From Episyrphus balteatus (lineage: Eukaryota > Arthropoda > Insecta > Diptera > Syrphidae), in the NCBI RefSeq assembly GCF_945859705.1, contig NC_079135.1:27825679-27889678 (forward strand): a DNA stretch of 64,000 nucleotides, given 5' to 3'. The notes under the pieces were generated by a model. The model had not been told where the DNA came from. It was given only the letters and a program-made list of their open reading frames with translations, and made no database searches. Each line of letters begins with the position of its first letter. Within the stretch, counting starts at the first letter, position 1. Shown piece after piece: positions 49,301 through 59,940 of this stretch. A program made the translations under genes and the position numbers.

Positions 49301-52300
49301 AGTACAATGACTTTGGTGGAACTAACCACTTATCTCTCGGAATTTATCGAAAAATCCAAAAAACCCAAACAAAGACCAGTCATGCAGTCGGCAGCTCCTC
49401 CTCCAGAAGACAGTCCACCAATATTCAAAGTAAACTTTGACCAAATGCCCGACGCAACTTTCGTCGCAAAATTCGATGATAACTTTGGCGAAGAAGAACC
49501 AGCTCCGTTTGTTGCAAACTTTTCACAATTCGATATAGCAGCCAGCTCATCGTCTCCAGCTAAAACAGATGAAACACTAAAAGCCGCTGCTGTCCCATCG
49601 GCCGATAGATATGCTGTATTCCGTGAAATAATCGATCAGGAACTCCAACAAGATAGTATGGACCAAAAAAGCTCACCCGAAGCCGATGACGAAGCCGAAA
49701 GTCTAAATGGAAACATCCCAGAGACCAACACTCTGGCGCAGTTTAGTGATGATGACAAATCACCCACAACAGTGCCTCCTGTGCCGAAGATCGACACAAA
49801 GATCACCGAAGCAATATCGCATGCCAAAGACAGGTATGCAGCCTTGCGGGATATCATCCTGGTCGAGGATCTCTTCGAGAAACCCCCTCCACCTCAAAGT
49901 GAGGATCTTATGCAGGACTTTCCCGAATTCAGTGATGGTTTCAATAGCAACACTGAAGATCTAGCTGCCGAAGAAGATCAGAAATCACCCATAGAAAGTA
50001 GTCCAGAGAGTAATCAAAATGAAGAAGAAGATGACCAAGCTAGCAGCAAGAAAGGTTCCAATAAGTTCCTTCACATTCTAACCGTTTCCTCAACTACCAA
50101 AGACGATTTGGAAATTGACGAATTAATGAATCGTGCAATATCAAATTTATCACTCGACTCTCGTGAGCATTTATCACCAAGTAATGCTGTGACAAAATCA
50201 CCTGCAACTATTGATAGCAATGGCGGCTCACCACATGCCATGCGGCGATCATTCCTAGGCACTTCTTCGACAACATCCGGCATTGGCAAGTCGTCCCAGT
50301 TCAATGATATGTCCACATCGCCCATTCCTCTGCAAAAATCCCCAGCACCTGTCCGAAAATCTCCCCTTTCCAAGTCACCCCTTTCGAAGTCACCGATCCC
50401 TCCACAATTGATTGCAGTTTCGAATCTAATTGATGCTAGCAAACGTCTCAATTCTGGGTCTCTGAGTGATGTCATTTGTGGTTCATCACCCGATGCCGAT
50501 ACAGGTCTATCAGATGCAACAGCAGCCACAAAGCCAATCACTGGCGGGAAATCACCAAAATCGCCAAAGGAATCATGGGCGGTGTTTGACAAGGGTGCAG
50601 GCATGGATGGGGGTAAACATCGTTTGAAGTCTCCAAAGCCAACTTCTGCTCAAGGTGAGTCGCCATGCTCGTCGGATGGGAAAGAAGACTGGCATCGAAC
50701 TGGTGGCGAAGAGAGCAACAAACGATGGCCAAAAGGTCAAACGTCTTCGTCATCTAGAGATCTCAGTCCTTGGGACGATGAGACATCAGATTATAAGAAG
50801 AGAATTCCTCCAACTGCAGTTGGTGGGGCTGATCGTCATGGTTATTACATGAGGCATGCCAGGAGAATGAATTCTTGTGATGAGGATTATGAGTAAGATC
50901 TTTAAGAGAATTCTCAGAAGGATATAACTAAACTGTCCATTTATTTATTTTAGATATGAAGAAGAGATGAACAAGCGTCGCGAAAGAAAGATCAAATCTG
51001 GCATCTCTAGGAGCCGAGAAAACTTTGAATTTGGTAAGTTTCTTATTCAAGCATATTGGTTTCTTATTTTTACAGTAAAATTTCCTTTCCAGATTCTCCA
51101 CAATGGTATCACACTGGACCACATCACACTTGGTCACCACAAGAAGAAGAAGGCAGAGCACGTTCATTCGATCGAGGTTCCTACGAACGAACCACGTACG
51201 GTCCTCCGGCTTATGATAAACGCGAACACAAGATTCCTCCGTCGCATTTAACTTATGATCGGCGTGACTATAAAGGCTATGACAAACGAAAGTACTACCG
51301 AGAGTATATGCGTCCAAATTATGATTTCGAGCCATATGGTGAATCTCCTGATACCAAGGATCGCAAAATGCCCCTTTACTATGGTGATGGGAATTTTGAA
51401 AAGAGCAAACCACCTCGTAGAGACTATGAAAATATTTACGAAGAGAACTTTGGCGGTGGTCCGAGATCTTACAAGTCGCGTGATTACATCTATGAGCGTG
51501 ATCGAAAGAGTTTCGATCGCGATAGTGTAGAGTCGTATGAAAGTGCTGGCAGAAGGCGAAAGAGTTTCGGAAGTGGCGATGTCTATGGAAGTTTAGAAAG
51601 TCGTGAAGAGTTCCGTGAACGTTATATGGGAGGTCCGGAAAAAACACGATCCTTGCGAAAGGGAATGAAGATGCGTCTACCAGCAGGAAGTGGTATGGTT
51701 CCAGGAGATGATTATGACCAGGACTCTGAAACAGAGGTTCAATCGCGAAGAGTTGGACAAATAGATTCGAGAAGTTTGCAAAGACCTACACAAGGTCCGC
51801 AACGCATGAGAAAGAGTAGTGGATCTAGTCCATGGGATGGAGAAGGTAAGTTTTCTTATAAATTTTAAAAACATTTGAATTGAGAATAATCATTGCTTAC
51901 AGAACCTCCACCACCTGGCCACGGACAAAAGGGATGGAAGCGCCCTTCAAGCGCATCTGAATCCGAACGAAGGCTTGCTGAAAGTAGAAGAGCAATGGGA
52001 AATACTCCATCGGGATCAGATGGTGAAAAAGACCGACGGTAAGTATTGTAAAATAATTTCAATCTTAAAAATTCTAAACTCACAATTACATCTAAAGATT
52101 CCGTAAAAAACCAAGATCACGTACTGGTAAGGAGATCCCACCATCAGAAACGCGACAAAGCCAACGTTACGGATCAACACATCGCGACAACTACGACTAC
52201 ATCAATTACGACGACTATGACCAACCAACAGATGAGGATAAATTCGAGCGATTAAATCGACGTCGTCATGAAATGCATCAGCGAATGATGGAAAGTGAGA

Positions 52301-53283
52301 GGCGGCAAAAAACCTCCACCAGCGATAAATATGCATACGACGATGAGGATGAAACTCCTCGTTACATGTCCAAAAAGGAGTCTAACTATTACTCAGATAA
52401 GCCAGTAGTAGGTCTTCAGCACAAGAATGAGGTGTTCGATGAACCTGTTGCAATTCCAAAGCCCATGAAACAACATCCACGCGGTGCAGATTTTGATTTC
52501 AACGATTTCGAAGATACACCACGTTCGAATACAAGCAGCAAATTTAATTTCGAAGAGCATGGCTTTGAGAGTGATTTCAATTCACCACCGCCAGCCAGTT
52601 GTAATTCAGCCTCAACAACTACACCGGCCACAAAGTCTTCGTTTAGGTTCTCCAATGATTTTTCAGACAAAGAAAAGCATATAGCTGGTGGTGGTAGTCA
52701 ACAATCGGTTACTACATTCGATAGTGAGTTTTCGCCTGCTCCTGCTGTAGCACCAAATAATATTTCAAACAGCAATATTACATCGACCACAACAACCACA
52801 ACAACTCAGAAGCTACGTTTTGATGACCGTGTAACAATTTCGAAATTCGACAACGACCAGCCGAGTATTGGAGGCAGTAGCAGTATCGTTGGATGCTGTG
52901 ATGATGCTTTCGAAGATGACTTTTCCAAGGCAGAATTTGATTTCGAAAAAGAAGATCAATGGAATCCAGAACCACCAAAGAAAAATAATCTCCGTTTGAA
53001 TAGTAAATTGCAACAGCGACAGGAGATGATTAAGAAATCAGAATCGATAAATATTTTTGCCAAGAAGAACGAAGATCCTTTCGAAGATGATGAATTCTTT
53101 AAATCTCCTCCATCGGCTGGTACCAATGGCAATAGTGTTGGTATTGCTGGTCCAACTGGCGGTGGTGGACAGAGTAAGACAACGAATGGAAATGGCAATA
53201 GTGGTGGGGGAAATGGAACTGGCAAAGATTCAAGTAATTTTCAATGGGAGAGTAATTTTGCAAAGTTCGATGAAAATATGTGA
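43310..53283 (+). CDS. Dab: Disabled (Dab), PTB-domain adaptor, nine coding exons
   Basis: Dab is a cytoplasmic adaptor. Its PTB domain binds FxNPxY tails and phosphoinositides, and its long tail recruits endocytic and SH3 proteins. In Drosophila it acts with Abl in axon guidance and epithelial organisation, and in receptor endocytosis. I read nine coding exons: 43310-43397, 43521-43879, 45438-45665, 45782-45946, 47186-50892, 50954-51033, 51093-51845, 51903-52038 and 52098-53283. All introns have GT..AG ends, and the phases join to 6,702 bases, exactly 2,233 codons plus TGA, close to the length of fly Dab. The PTB domain fills residues ~30-175. DPF motifs lie near residues 268, 645, 656, 668 and 2,162, and a proline-rich block (PPPLPPKK) near 825. 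The start ATG opens MVKSLVSKL, as fly Dab does (from memory). The tail is rich in Ser, Asn, Gln and Pro and probably disordered. Confidence 0.96.
43521..43879 (+). CDS. Dab: Dab exon 2: main part of the PTB domain
   Basis: The exon encodes NRNDPGRFFGDGVQFKAKL, then GEARGDRMCQEALQDLK, HKQRITIHVTIDGLRLRDEK, HHPVHKISFIAQDMTDSRA and FGYIFGSPDSGHRFFGIKT. These are the strands and phosphotyrosine-type pocket of the Disabled PTB fold, and are almost unchanged between distant flies as I know the family. The exon ends in phase 0 before GTGAGT. Confidence 0.97.
43880..45437 (+). other. Dab intron 2 (largest intron)
   Basis: The intron starts GTGAGT and ends TTCCCAG. It is AT-rich and carries no recognised repeat or RNA. 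The two small frames near 44.4-44.76 kb overlap on opposite strands and have no domain. Confidence 0.8.
45438..45665 (+). CDS. Dab: Dab exon 3: C-terminal helix of the PTB domain
   Basis: The exon opens with VVLAMRDLFQVVFELKKKEI, the closing helix of the PTB domain, then moves into a Gln/Ser-rich linker. It is 76 codons in phase 0 at both ends, so exon skipping would keep the frame but remove the helix. Confidence 0.95.
45782..45946 (+). CDS. Dab: Dab exon 4: helical ESVADLVDLEQEL segment and first DPF
   Basis: The exon encodes MSPESVADLVDLEQELSSI, then GITQMERITPSEPTPTG and DEDPFGDSFTNFP. It is 55 codons in phase 0 at both ends, and so could be a cassette exon. The first intron-side ATG is internal, not a start. 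The DPF motif is of the kind that binds AP-2 and other endocytic adaptors. Confidence 0.95.
45947..47185 (+). other. Dab intron 4 with repeat insertions
   Basis: The intron starts GTAAGT and ends TTTCAG. It contains a fragment of the GAACCAAAATATACTTTTCT family in inverted orientation (about 46,290-46,385) and a 77-base hairpin (46,473-46,549). The ORFs over these are not genes. Confidence 0.8.
46473..46549. repeat. Short perfect hairpin in Dab intron 4
   Basis: Thirty-base arms (CGCTGGCTGAAAATTATAGG plus ten more, and the inverse) pair with a single mismatch around a 17-base loop. It would form a stable stem in the pre-mRNA. Confidence 0.85.
47186..50892 (+). CDS. Dab: Dab exon 5: 3.7 kb exon, DPF- and proline-rich tail
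   Basis: This exon encodes about 1,235 residues. It starts TYNLLPPPESSRSRHSK and contains poly-Ser, Asn, Thr and Gln runs, SDLDPLGTGRIRPYVDKKYF, three DPF motifs close together, a PPPLPPKK proline block, and a probable helical segment LSQLLTLGIDELAAKL (~residue 963). Two related motifs, ADRYAVFREI and KDRYAALRDI, lie near residues 1,086 and 1,162. FxxxF-type acidic repeats (VNFDQ, AKFDDNF, ANFSQFD) lie just upstream. Many SP and SPK sites sit near residues 1,300-1,370. The donor falls inside the last GAG codon (GA|GTAAGA); reading on would hit TAA at once. The large open frames on the other strands here are shadows. Confidence 0.95.
50954..51033 (+). CDS. Dab: Dab exon 6
   Basis: A short basic exon encoding YEEEMNKRRERKIKSGISRS and RENFEF. 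The 61-base and 59-base introns on either side are typical fly micro-introns. The split codons on both borders restore GAA and GAT. Confidence 0.9.
51093..51845 (+). CDS. Dab: Dab exon 7: tyrosine-rich region
   Basis: The exon opens DSPQWYHTGPHHTWSPQE and is unusually rich in Tyr and Arg, with YGPPAYDKR, YDKRKYYREYMRPNYDFE and several YERDR-like strings. YxxP motifs (YGPP, YMRP) are the kind that Abl-family kinases phosphorylate to recruit SH2 proteins; that link is inference from the family. It ends GSSPWDGEG with a split Gly/Glu codon. Confidence 0.92.
51903..52038 (+). CDS. Dab: Dab exon 8
   Basis: The exon encodes EPPPPGHGQKGWKRPSSASE, then SERRLAESRRAMGNTPSGSD and GEKDRR. The border codons are completed by both neighbours (G+AA, CG+A). 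Its flanking introns are 57 and 59 bases. Confidence 0.92.
52098..53283 (+). CDS. Dab: Dab exon 9: C-terminal tail and stop
   Basis: The exon encodes a basic start (FRKKPRSRTGKE), a YDYINYDDYDQ tyrosine cluster, repeated acidic-aromatic motifs (DFDFNDFEDTP, EFDFEKEDQWNPEPP, EDPFEDDEFFKS) and a Gly-rich stretch, ending FQWESNFAKFDENM and TGA. The DPF and WNPEPP strings are plausible endocytic-adaptor ligands. The frame stays open for 12 codons beyond the stop up to a good donor, as described in the findings. Confidence 0.93.
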
Positions 53284-53503
53284 TTTGATGAGCTCTTTGC
53301 CAGGTGCCATCAAATGGTGAGTGTTGAGACACAAATTAATCAACATAATCTCTCCACGACCATGATAACAACAAAATCAGTTAAAGGAACTATGGCAACA
53401 ACAACAACAGCAACAAAAACAACAACAACTGCAGCGGCTACAACACAAACAATAAAATCAACAACAGCTAAAGCAAAACGCCGTTCGAAAATTAAACAAA
53501 AAG
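53284..53503 (+). other. Start of Dab 3' UTR, possible readthrough extension and micro-intron
   Basis: After TGA the same frame reads FDELFARCHQM and meets CAAATG|GTGAGT (donor at 53,316/53,317). A possible acceptor AATCAG lies at 53,375-53,380, giving a 64-base intron. The joined exon continues in phase as LKELWQQQQQQQKQQQLQR and LQHKQ, to TAA at 53,453-53,455. A further donor-like AAG|GTAGGC is at 53,503/53,504. It could be ordinary 3' UTR with CAA repeats. Confidence 0.35.
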
Positions 53504-56500
53504 GTAGGCAATTGATTTCGGTTAATTTTTTCATGAAAAATATCATAACGTACCGTTTTAATTATGGCATTTTAAAAGCTTAAACAAAATTATTATTATT
53601 ATGTATTTTTCTAAGATTTTGGACTTGGGCAAATATTTAAATTTTTGTTCGTCATTTTTAAGTTTTGCATGCAACTTCGTTTTAACTCAGAACTCGACCT
53701 GTAAGATGTTTTGACCATACAAAAGGTGTTAGTGAAGTTAGTTCCGAGAAGTGCGTAATTTTGACCAGAAAAACTATCTAATGAGCATCGCTCAGAGGTG
53801 CTCCTGATTTGCTTTCTCTAACGAGTTAAAATGCCCTCCGACTTTTTTCACTGTTTTCGAGATCGTCCACGAAATTTTGTTCTTCAACAATTTGAAAGAC
53901 CTTAGCCTAAAATAGGCAACTGTAAAAATCTATCTATTATTTTAGATGCTCAGAATTTTTTTCTCAAAATCAAATTTGAGATTCGTTCTTTCCACACTAC
54001 ACAAAACTTTCGGTGTTGGACAAAGTTCAAGAAGCGAATGGCTATTCCAAAAAGCAAAGATCGTGGAAGCTATTTTCATCACAAGAAAAGAAAGACATCT
54101 TACTCGATAAAAAAAGCTTTCCTGGCAAATTTAACTGATAGATGTGATAAAATCCATAGCTTAACCTCCCAAGAAGGTGATAAGATATCAAATAAAGATC
54201 AATTTTGCCTCCATACACCCTGAGTATATGCTGTGGTTTATCAAAAGAGCTTTGCTACACGTCAAAGAGAAAAGTCTTCATTATGTGAGCATATAGTCGA
54301 TCATTCAGATTAACACCACTGGATCCACTTCGACCAAGTTAATGTTATACCTAAATAGCGTCACCATATATGTACCTAACCTAGTTCGAAATCTACTAAA
54401 GCTGTCTAAGATCTTCCAAAAAGCAGGTTACAATCTTCTTTTTGATTTAAAGGGCATATATAGCTTTTATTGTCGATAAGCTAATAAGAAAGTAATATAA
54501 GCTGGTGTGCATCCATTATTGCGTACATACATTATAACCCGTATATTTCTATAGTCTTCGCGAGTTACACAAATGCATGTCAGCAAAACTGATGATGGCA
54601 AGTTACATACTTCGCAACCCATTACTGTATGGGCAACACCACTTTCCGGTGACAATAGAAAAATTGATATGTCCGAAGACTATAGGAAAAGGGTTGCGTT
54701 GATCTTAATTATTTATGTTTAGAATAAGAAATGTATACCAATAAAGTGGCCAGTAGTCGCGATCCATCCGAGTCGCATGAACTAATGTGCTCTTTTTCCA
54801 GCTGCATTGTTGGCTAAGCCCATAAGCGGTTTTGGTTGCTAATTCTTGGTTGGATATTCAGTATAGCTGGTTAAGACGACTTTTAAGGTTACCATAAAGC
54901 TACAGTTTTAAATACAAGTATTAACAATGGATATGTTAATACCATGCATACCTATTATGCAGAATAGCAGTTTGGTGTTACACATGATGTGACACAATGG
55001 TGGGTCAACATTTAGGTGGGTCAATCCAATTTCCAGAATGCAACTCAGGTCAAATGTCAAATGTGAGTAATGTATTTTGCAAGTTGACTAAGAAGTTCCA
55101 ACTTGGTCTCTAGTCGTGGACTGCTAGTCGTGTGAATATTCCATACAAAAGTTGAAAAAAAAGTTCGAGACACAAGCGCCGATATGGAAAAAGCGGCCAA
55201 AAGTATAAGTATTGCCTGTATGTATAACTTGGGCTTATGTCAGTTCTGGTTTGGAGAAAAGCTAAACAAACTTTTGTTTTCAATGCAAACAAACAATGTG
55301 ATCGCTGTTCCTACTTATGCGCTTGCATGGCGGTGCGAATCGTCGAACCATCAAATTCGCACCACTAGCAGACCATGTATAGTATGTCAATGACATTAAC
55401 CATTCACCGCCACGATCAAGTCGAAAAGTTTTTTTTTAAGGTACCTGAAATGTAGTATCATTCGAAAAAGTGGCTATGAGTAGGCATTATTAACCAATTA
55501 AATATTAGATCTTGGGATAAGTCGTTCATTCACCTTCTGGCGAAGGATTATTGCCCTTAAGGTGTCGAAAATTACATCAGTATTCCTATATTTAGGACAT
55601 AGTATTTGAGCTTGAGACATGTATTTATTATGCATTGGCCTTTGTGAAGGGTTTAGATGGCATTTATACCATAATCTCAGGAGTATTTTGATCGTATGCT
55701 GGGAATGTTTTACAAGTTACCCAGCGCTATTCTGCTATTCACGAGAATCTCAAATTCGAATCACACATTCGATTCATTTTACTCTATCTACTCATTTTTA
55801 AATATGTAAACTCGGTTTTTAAAACGTAGCTAGGGAATGCATTGAAAAGAAGTTGACTGAAATATTTATATTCTCATTGTTTTTTATTTTCTGCATCAAA
55901 CTAATAAATTGATTAATTTCAAAATTGTCATTTGCCAAGCCATATTAAATTTATTAGTCATGATTATATACGTTACTATACATCTTCATCCAGCCAAAAG
56001 AACAAAACATATATTCCTCTAAGGTAAAAGCTTAAATTAAAAACAAAGCCTTACAAATCCCACACATCTCTTTCGGGCTTAAATTAAAATAAATTAATTA
56101 AAAATATTTACATCATCTTTTCATACCCAACAAAAAATAACTCATTAAATTAATTATTTATATTACTCATTCTAAAAATACTTCTACAAAAAAAAATAAA
56201 TATAAAATAAATTAAAAAAAAAAATAGCAAAAGGCTTGATAACAAACAAAATATACAAAATAAAAAGAAAATTAGCATTATATAAATAAACATAATTATA
56301 GAATATAATCAAGTAAAAAAAAAAATAATAAGTAAACAAATTTTAAATTATGTATGTATGTATGTGATTATATCTAACAAAGTTTTCACGTTAAATGTTT
56401 TCATAAAAAAAATTAATAACATTAAAAAAAATGAAAAAAAAACAACAATACCTACATAAGTTTGCATAACTGAAATACATTAATCCTAAAAAAAAAATTA

Positions 56501-57125
56501 AATTTATCCAAACAAAAAATACTCACGGTTCCAGAAGAACAAAAATTCATAACCAAACGTGTGAAACTTGTCTTCTTTTGTTGTTATACAAGTTTTATTT
56601 TTTTAGTTTTCTTTAATTTAACACATTTGTTTGTTACAATATTGTATGTGTGTGTGTACTATTTTTGTAAATAAAAAAAAAAAAACAATAACTTATAGCA
56701 ATTTAATTATGATTAGTTTAAACAATTAGATAATAGAATTTTTGAAAAAAAAAAAAAATAATAAATTAAATTATTTAAAGCTACAAATTAAACAATTTAT
56801 TAAATACATAAAACTATTCATCTATTGACGATGTATATTAAGCAAAATAAAAAAAAAAAAAAAAATAAGATGATAAAACAGAACGAGAGATTTGAAACGA
56901 ACGAAACGAGAAGTCGAAAAACTATATTATAATAAAATAATTATTATTATATTGACACTGTGTAATAACTTCATTAATTAATGCTCGTTTGGTTTTAATT
57001 TTTCGTTTTTTTTTTTTTGGTTTGATTTGTTTCTTAATGTTTTTTTGATCAAAGTTTTATTAAAAATAGAAATAAATAAGAAAAATAAATAAATAAATAT
57101 ATATAAAAATAAAATACTAACTTTA
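53504..57125 (+). other. Probable Dab 3' UTR and intergenic DNA
   Basis: No coding signal. From about 56.0 to 57.1 kb the sequence becomes extremely A/T-rich with many AATAAA-like strings (for example around 57,080-57,110), as in long fly 3' UTRs, so the Dab transcript may end near 57.1 kb. An inverted pair at ~54,546-54,560 and ~54,675-54,690 (CTATAGTCTTCG and its inverse) marks a small MITE. Confidence 0.45.
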
Positions 57126-57330
57126 TTTCGAAAATGTGCTACATTTTTTCTTATATGATTAAAGTGTTGAATTTGTATATTTACTTAGGCACTGGGCACG
57201 CCTTAAGCTGGCGTACAAAGTGCAAAAGTGCAATATTCCTTTTCAGAATTTTTTTTTCACTGGATTCACAAATGCTTGGAGCTCCAGTAAGCAGTAATCG
57301 AAAGAATGATTCAATTTGGGTTATTGGTGT

Positions 57331-57523
57331 GCCTTATGCCGACTTTTTACGAGTCGATTTTAGCTGCGCAATAATGTCGCACGGCTGAAGTCGACTTGGA
57401 TTCTTCTATGCGGATAGCGACTTAGTCACCTGAGGCTTACATTCATAACAGTCGACTTACACCAATAAGCTTCGGCGCACTGTAAAAATCTACTCCTGAA
57501 AAGTCGGCATTATAAAGCAGGCC
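57331..57523. mobile_element. ~190-base imperfect inverted-repeat MITE
   Basis: The left GCCTTATGCCGACTTTTTAC and GAGTCGATTTTA are mirrored by the right TAAAAATCTACTC and GAAAAGTCGGCATTATAAAG. GTCGACTT-like strings repeat inside. It is an old copy. Confidence 0.6.
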
Positions 57524-57595
57524 AAAGTTGATAATATTTCATGATGAAAAAAAGTTTTAAAATTATTTTTCTTAGTTTTGAGTGTAAAAATTGAA

Positions 57596-58214
57596 TCGTT
57601 TATTTTCAAAACATGATAAGTCCACTTTTTTTCAAAATTCGTTTTTTTAACTGAATATGTTCTTGGGGGATAACCACACCTGCCTTCAAAATATGAAGCA
57701 TCTAATCAGTCTATATTCGATTTTACAGCTACGCGAAAAAAATTTTTTACTGTCAAAACATGTTTAAAGTCCCGGACTTATCATCTTTTGAAAATAAACA
57801 GCAACTTTTTTATGAGTAATTGACTACACATAAAGAAGCTGACTCTATTGACTCAAATTCTTAAGTTGAAAGCGCCTTTCAAGTAAAATAACTACTCGAA
57901 ACATTATATTCTATTCCCAAATGCAATTGTTTGATAGACTGCGGCTTTAAAAAAAATTGTATATTCATTTTAAAACTAATTTCACATTCGTTTATTTTCA
58001 AAGTATGATAAGTCCAAAATCGTTTTTATTTTTTATCTTTTGAACTATCGGTCCAAAAAGTAAATACCAAACGATATTCTGTAGCTAGGTAAAAGTTCTA
58101 CAAAATATATTTTTTATACATTTAGCTACACTTAAAAAAAGAAAATAGAACGTTTTTTTCTTCTCCTGAAAAATTTGAAATCATGGACTTATCATGTTTT
58201 GAAAATAAATGATT
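57596..58214. repeat. Nested inverted repeat, TTTTCAAAACATGATAAGTC
   Basis: ATCGTTTATTTTCAAAACATGATAAGTCC-type sequence at 57,594-57,623 is inverted at ~58,184-58,213. A second, inner pair lies at ~57,775-57,800 and ~57,988-58,014. The four copies alternate in direction, so the unit folds into a double hairpin. No ORF. Confidence 0.7.
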
Positions 58215-58305
58215 CAATTAGGAAAAGGGCTTCCAAAAGGTTTTCCTTTAATTACACCGGCACACAAAAAAAAAGTGTCATGTATCAGGAACAAGACCTA
58301 TCATT

Positions 58306-59032
58306 GTATATGTGTGGATCAGAATCAAAACCCATTTTATCCACTTTTTTTAAATTCGAGTAAATCGAGAAAAACTTGTATCTCGTAAACGAAACATTTT
58401 TTAGTACTTTTTTAAATGCAGGATTGATTCAATTAGGATTCCCCACAGTTTAAGTCCAGAAATCGTGATCTGAGGGTTTTAGTTTTAGAGTTATACCCAA
58501 AACAAATATGGATAGAATGGATTTTGAAAATCACCTCTGAATTTCAGACCAAAATAAGAAAATATGGCATTCAAAAAAACTCAATTAAAAACGAGAAAAC
58601 TTTATTTCCTTTTTTTTTAACTACGCCTACTTTCTTGAACAAATAAATTCAAACCTAAATGCCGAATTTTTTTTTTTTCAAAAATCCGTATAAATTTTCG
58701 GATATTCCCATCTAATCTCATCCCATGGATAAAATGGTTTTTGAATATCAAATTTATTTTAGAAATAATATTTTGAATGGATATAATGGATTTTGATGCC
58801 AATAAAATTGTTTGGATATAATGGGTTTTGAAACAAAAACTCAAGTGGATAAAATGGGTTTTGAAATTAACCTCTAACTTTGTGGTCTGATTTCTACGCC
58901 AAAAAATGTAGTTAGAGACTCAAACTTGGGCGCAACGTATGTATTTGAATAATAGAAACAAAACCTCATACCTAAGTCATTTTTTTTGAAAAGTGGATAT
59001 AATGGGTTTTGATTCTGATCCACACATATGTT
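58306..59032. mobile_element. ~730-base inverted-repeat element with internal repeats
   Basis: The ends are ATGTGTGGATCAGAATCAAA followed by ACCCATTTTATCCACTTTTT, and the inverse at 58,988-59,031. Inside, the motif TGGATAWAATGGGTTTTGA recurs five times in direct orientation (near 58,509, 58,725, 58,777, 58,814 and 58,848), besides the terminal ones. There is no transposase frame. Confidence 0.75.
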
Positions 59033-59275
59033 TTTGGACCAGCTGAATCGGAATTTCAAGTCCATTTGGCCCTTATCGCGATATCTCCATTCGTTTAAAA
59101 AATCCTAGTTTTACAACCAAAAAAATCAAAACGGGCCACTGTGCGGCGCTACAATCCATTGTGTCTCTTTACACATATCTCAAACTCAACTCAACCAAAT
59201 TCTCAAAACGGTGCAATGTTTCAAAAGTGCAAGTAAAATAATAAAAACTAGAAACTTAAAAAAACTCCAAAAATT
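59033..59275 (-). other. Downstream flank or 3' UTR of deoxyhypusine synthase
   Basis: It contains AAACGGGCCACTGTGCGGCG at about 59,130, a 20-base string also present near 30,428, so a transposon end lies here. I did not find a convincing AATAAA on the minus strand close to the stop; one occurs near 58,600. Confidence 0.4.
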
Positions 59276-59940
59276 CTATTTATGTAGATTTTGTTTTTTA
59301 TTATTAAAATATCTTTTAGCAAATGTTTCACCAACTATTAAAGGAAACACCAAACTAGCTTCGGCATACACTTTCACCGGACTAGCATCTTTTTTTATTT
59401 TACCCCAAGATATTGCCTCATCCGGCCTAGCACCACTATCGCTACCATCGAATTCCGAAGCTGTATTAATAAATACCGAGAAATCAGCACCATTTCGCAT
59501 AAGATTGGCATTGCAAATGTGATGTTTTATTACTCCACCACCAACAATTATCATTCCAGAGTTTACAGCCTTAACTGCCATTGTATTTAGTCGACGCAAA
59601 TCCGATACAATATCAACAACTAAACCAGGATTACGAAATGAATGGAAATACATCATATCACCAAGACTGCCATCGGTCAGAGCTGGACTAAAAACTGGGA
59701 TTTTGTTCTTAGCCGCCCAGTAGTAAATAGAAGAAGGATCATCTATTCTCTCACCGAGTCGTTCAATTATCTTTGATGGTGACCAGAGGATATTTTTTTC
59801 TTTCTGTTCTTCGAGCATTTCTGTAAGGAGAGGCATCAGCCAATCTTCAAATTTACAATAGTTGTCATTGGGCACTAAGAGATTGCCAATTCGATTGATT
59901 CCTTTGTCGCGTAATTCTTTTCCCGGAAGTTCAAAGGATC
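59276..59940 (-). CDS. Dhps: Deoxyhypusine synthase, last coding exon
   Basis: The enzyme transfers the aminobutyl group of spermidine to one lysine of eIF5A, the first step of hypusine formation, using NAD in the cytosol. This exon encodes the C-terminal 220 residues, roughly 60 percent of the usual ~370. It begins SFELPGKELRDKGINRIGNL, then YCKFEDWLMPLL, FSPALTDGSLGDMMYFHS, IIVGGGVIKHHICNANLMRN and FDGSDSGARPDEAISWGKI, where the lysine of SWGK is the catalytic residue (Lys329 in the human enzyme). It then reads PVKVYAEASLVFPLIVGETF to a TAG. The acceptor is ATTCAG|GATCC, which leaves a split Gly codon. A GTG further in is an ordinary Val, not a start. The upstream exons are not in the window. 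Convergent with Dab. Confidence 0.95.

Noticed and set aside
48209..50753. Long minus-strand and alternate-frame ORFs over the Dab exons (for example 50071-50604 and 48470-48835)
   Set aside because: They are shadows of the 1,235-residue Dab exon; they share its codon periodicity and show no domain of their own.
50928..51647. 239-codon minus-strand ORF opposite Dab exons 6 and 7
   Set aside because: Antisense of a Tyr/Arg-rich coding exon, which tends to leave the opposite strand open; the His-rich translation matches no family I know.
53314..53583. ORF starting MVSVETQ after Dab
   Set aside because: It reads straight through a good GTGAGT donor into Thr/Lys repeats from CAA/ACA runs; unlikely as an independent protein.
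59873..59875. Start of a separate 199-codon protein at 59,875
   Set aside because: The codon is GTG inside GNLLVPNDN, conserved deoxyhypusine synthase sequence that continues upstream to an acceptor at 59,940.
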